DNA of 64,000 nucleotides. It comes from Anaerolineales bacterium. GTDB lineage: Bacteria; Chloroflexota; Anaerolineae; Anaerolineales; UBA6663. The first letter of the stretch is position 1. Each line of letters starts with the position of its first letter. The position numbers and the translations under genes were made by a program. Below, in pieces: positions 61,093-64,000 of the stretch. The notes below the pieces were generated by a model that did no database searches, had not been told where the DNA came from, and was given only the letters and a program-made list of their open reading frames with translations. Where the stretch lies: contig JADZEK010000159.1 in the NCBI GenBank assembly GCA_020850595.1, positions 41,960-105,959 of the forward strand, written 5' to 3'.

Positions 61093-61355
61093 GCGCTGGA
61101 TGCCTGCTCGTAGATATTCTAACCAAAGTCCGGCCTGCCTGCGGCTCCCATGATACACGCAGCGGGCGCGAGCGCGAAGTCCGCCGAAACCTAACGTTGA
61201 TTTTAACTGATCCAAGCCGCCGATGCACCCGCAGCGGGCCGGGGTGCGGGCCGATTGGCCCCGCCGGTTGTGATATGGCCGGGAACCGGCCGGTGCAGCG
61301 CCCGATGCTCAACCGCCTTCTCCGGCGCGGGCGCGGGTGTCAATCAATGCCACTA

Positions 61356-61383
61356 GCCCGCTGTCGTCACTGAGACAGCGGGC
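61356..61383 (-). terminator. 10-bp perfect hairpin after modA
   Basis: GCCCGCTGTC (61356-61365) and GACAGCGGGC (61374-61383) are exact complements with an eight-base loop, 25 bp downstream of the modA stop. The tail is only weakly T-rich. The rest of the gap 61093-61407 holds no gene that I can support. Confidence 0.55.
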
Positions 61384-61407
61384 CGGCGGCGTTGTGGGCC
61401 AGGGTGG

Positions 61408-62241
61408 TTACTTGACCGGGATGAAGCCGTAGCGCGCGAGGACGGCCTGACCTTCGGGCGAGAGGACGAGTTCAACAAAGGCCTGGGCCAGGGCCGGGTG
61501 GGGGCTGTCGTTGAGGGCGGCGATGGGGTAGTTGGCGAGGGTGTTGAGGCTGTCGGGGATGTCGAGCTTGGTCACGGCCGCCGCGCCGTCGCCGGTCACG
61601 TCGCTGGAGTACACAATCCCGGCGTCGGCCTCGCCCAGCGCCACCTTGGTAAGCACGGCGCGCACGTTGTCTTCATAGGAGACGACATTGGCCAGCACGG
61701 CCTCCTTGAAGCCGGGGTCGAAGGCGGCGTCGGCGGCGGCCTTGTCCAGGAAGTCGAGCGAGTACTGGCCCACGGGCACTTCGGCCGCCGCCAGCACCAC
61801 CTTGAGGCCGGGCTGCGCCAGGTCGGGCAGGGCGCTCACGCCGCCGGGGTTGTCGTTCGGATAGATGACCACCAGCCGGTTGCGCACAAAGGTCTGCTGG
61901 GTGCCGCTGACGATGCGGCCGGTGCCGATGGCGACGAGCAATTGCGCGCCGTTGGCGCTGGCGAACACATCGGCGGGGCCGGCCTGGCCGATCTGCTGAG
62001 CCAGGCTGTTCGAGCCGGCGAAGTTGAAGATGACGGTGCTGCCCGGGTGGGCGGCCTCGAACTGTTTACCCAACTCGGTGAAGGCCTCGGTGAGCGACGC
62101 GGCGGCAAAGACGGTCAGGTCGCCGGTTGGGGCGGGGGTAGCGGTCGGGGTAGGGACGCACGCCGCGAGCGGCACGGAGACGCCCAAGAGAAGGACAGGC
62201 AGGGCAAACAAGAACAGGGCGGTTAGCAGCTTCGTTTTCAT
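61408..62241 (-). CDS. modA: Molybdate ABC transporter substrate-binding lipoprotein
   Basis: A 277-residue periplasmic-type binding protein with a lipoprotein signal (PLAAC lipobox), a short Pro/Thr linker and the ModA features VFAAASLTEAF, FNFAGSNSLAQQI, DVFASA and a later VYSSDV. It binds molybdate or tungstate for uptake. The permease and ATPase genes modB and modC are not next to it. GGAGGA lies just upstream of the start codon. Confidence 0.9.
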   Translation of the reverse strand: MKTKLLTALFLFALPVLLLGVSVPLAACVPTPTATPAPTGDLTVFAAASLTEAFTELGKQFEAAHPGSTVIFNFAGSNSLAQQIGQAGPADVFASANGAQLLVAIGTGRIVSGTQQTFVRNRLVVIYPNDNPGGVSALPDLAQPGLKVVLAAAEVPVGQYSLDFLDKAAADAAFDPGFKEAVLANVVSYEDNVRAVLTKVALGEADAGIVYSSDVTGDGAAAVTKLDIPDSLNTLANYPIAALNDSPHPALAQAFVELVLSPEGQAVLARYGFIPVK

Positions 62242-62258
62242 ATTCCTCCACTATCCAA

Positions 62259-62307
62259 TCAATGTTTAGTCATTGAATGAGTATAGCGGAGGCGCGCAAG
62301 AAGGCAA
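62259..62307 (-). promoter_or_regulatory. modA promoter with inverted-repeat operator
   Basis: On the minus strand TTGCCT (62302-62307) and TATACT (62280-62285) are 16 bp apart. Just after the -10 is TCAATG-N6-CATTGA (62259-62276), a perfect inverted repeat placed over the transcription start, fitting a repressor site. Confidence 0.55.
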
Positions 62308-62329
62308 CCGCTGAATGTCACGCCCGGCC

Positions 62330-63799
<1,470 letters not shown>

Positions 63800-63947
63800 G
63801 GAGTCTTCCTGATTGCTGCTTGGGCGAGTATTCTATAAGCAGGCCGCGCGGAGGTCAATGCGGGCGTGGCTGAGGGTGCATCCGATAGTTTTGGCCGCTT
63901 TCGGTCTTGGCGCGCCTGGCGGTTGAAACCGCGGCTACATAACGCGA

Positions 63948-63967
63948 AGCCCCGCCTTCGCGGGGCT
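63948..63967. repeat. 7-bp hairpin near the window end
   Basis: AGCCCCG (63948-63954) and CGGGGCT (63961-63967) are exact complements with a six-base loop CCTTCG. No U-tract follows within the visible bases. It is probably the terminator stem of a gene beyond 64000 or upstream of the aldehyde dehydrogenase. Confidence 0.45.
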
Positions 63968-64000
63968 GGGAAAGCAGCGCCATTTCGCGGGCGGCCAATA

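Overview
The window looks like Chloroflexota (Anaerolineae-type) DNA. The evidence is high GC, Pro/Thr-rich low-complexity linkers in surface proteins (VirB6-like protein at 775-3039, unknown protein at 50815-51690), an RNase J, a DUF3052 protein and paired VWA-domain membrane proteins. This placement is an inference from style, not from a marker gene. There are two compartments that meet at a tRNA-Val(CAC) gene at 47628-47701.

Positions 1 to about 47628 read as most of an integrative conjugative element (ICE) inserted in the 3' end of that tRNA. Its left end lies outside the window. From left to right it has: (a) a type IV secretion/conjugation block (1-13333) with two VirB2-like small membrane proteins, a VirB6-like protein, PrgI, VirB4, an M23 peptidase, a VirD4/TraG coupling protein, a replication-relaxation-like protein and a DnaG-like primase; (b) a tightly overlapping signalling and processing block (13359-20332) with two histidine kinases, two response regulators, a RecB/Cas4-like nuclease, an A24 prepilin peptidase and a DnaB-like ATPase, split by a cargo nucleotidyltransferase; (c) an operon of XRE regulator, ImmA/IrrE peptidase, polytopic membrane protein and phytoene-synthase-like enzyme (20458-23341); (d) a nuclease/restriction island (23639-34413) with a PD-(D/E)XK protein, a nuclease-DUF7662 fusion, type I hsdM-hsdS, a NucS-like nuclease, a frameshifted hsdR and a YgjP-like metallopeptidase; (e) a minus-strand island (34456-44407) of XRE, ImmA, NurA, HerA, a YdjM-like hydrolase, a zinc-ribbon protein with a HEPN-type motif, and a giant TPR/GreAB-C/PIN protein; (f) a DUF234-type ATPase with its own palindromic promoter and the tyrosine integrase (46452-47444).

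From 47702 to 64000 the sequence is ordinary chromosome: RNase J, a PpiC-type lipoprotein, RsmI, a sugar-isomerase-like protein, an M20 peptidase/aldehyde dehydrogenase pair, a DUF3052 protein, a receiver-only regulator, two VWA proteins, an HtrA-like protease, an orphan ModA and a second aldehyde dehydrogenase.

The most attractive candidate for an undescribed system is (e). Its XRE gene and its nurA-herA operon are each preceded by the same dyad-symmetric 22-bp operator, so an XRE/ImmA switch probably controls a HerA-NurA plus HEPN plus TPR-PIN defence-like module. Second is (c), a regulator-protease-membrane protein-isoprenoid synthase operon on a conjugative element. Third is the 34-bp tandem duplication that puts hsdR out of frame near its C-terminus.
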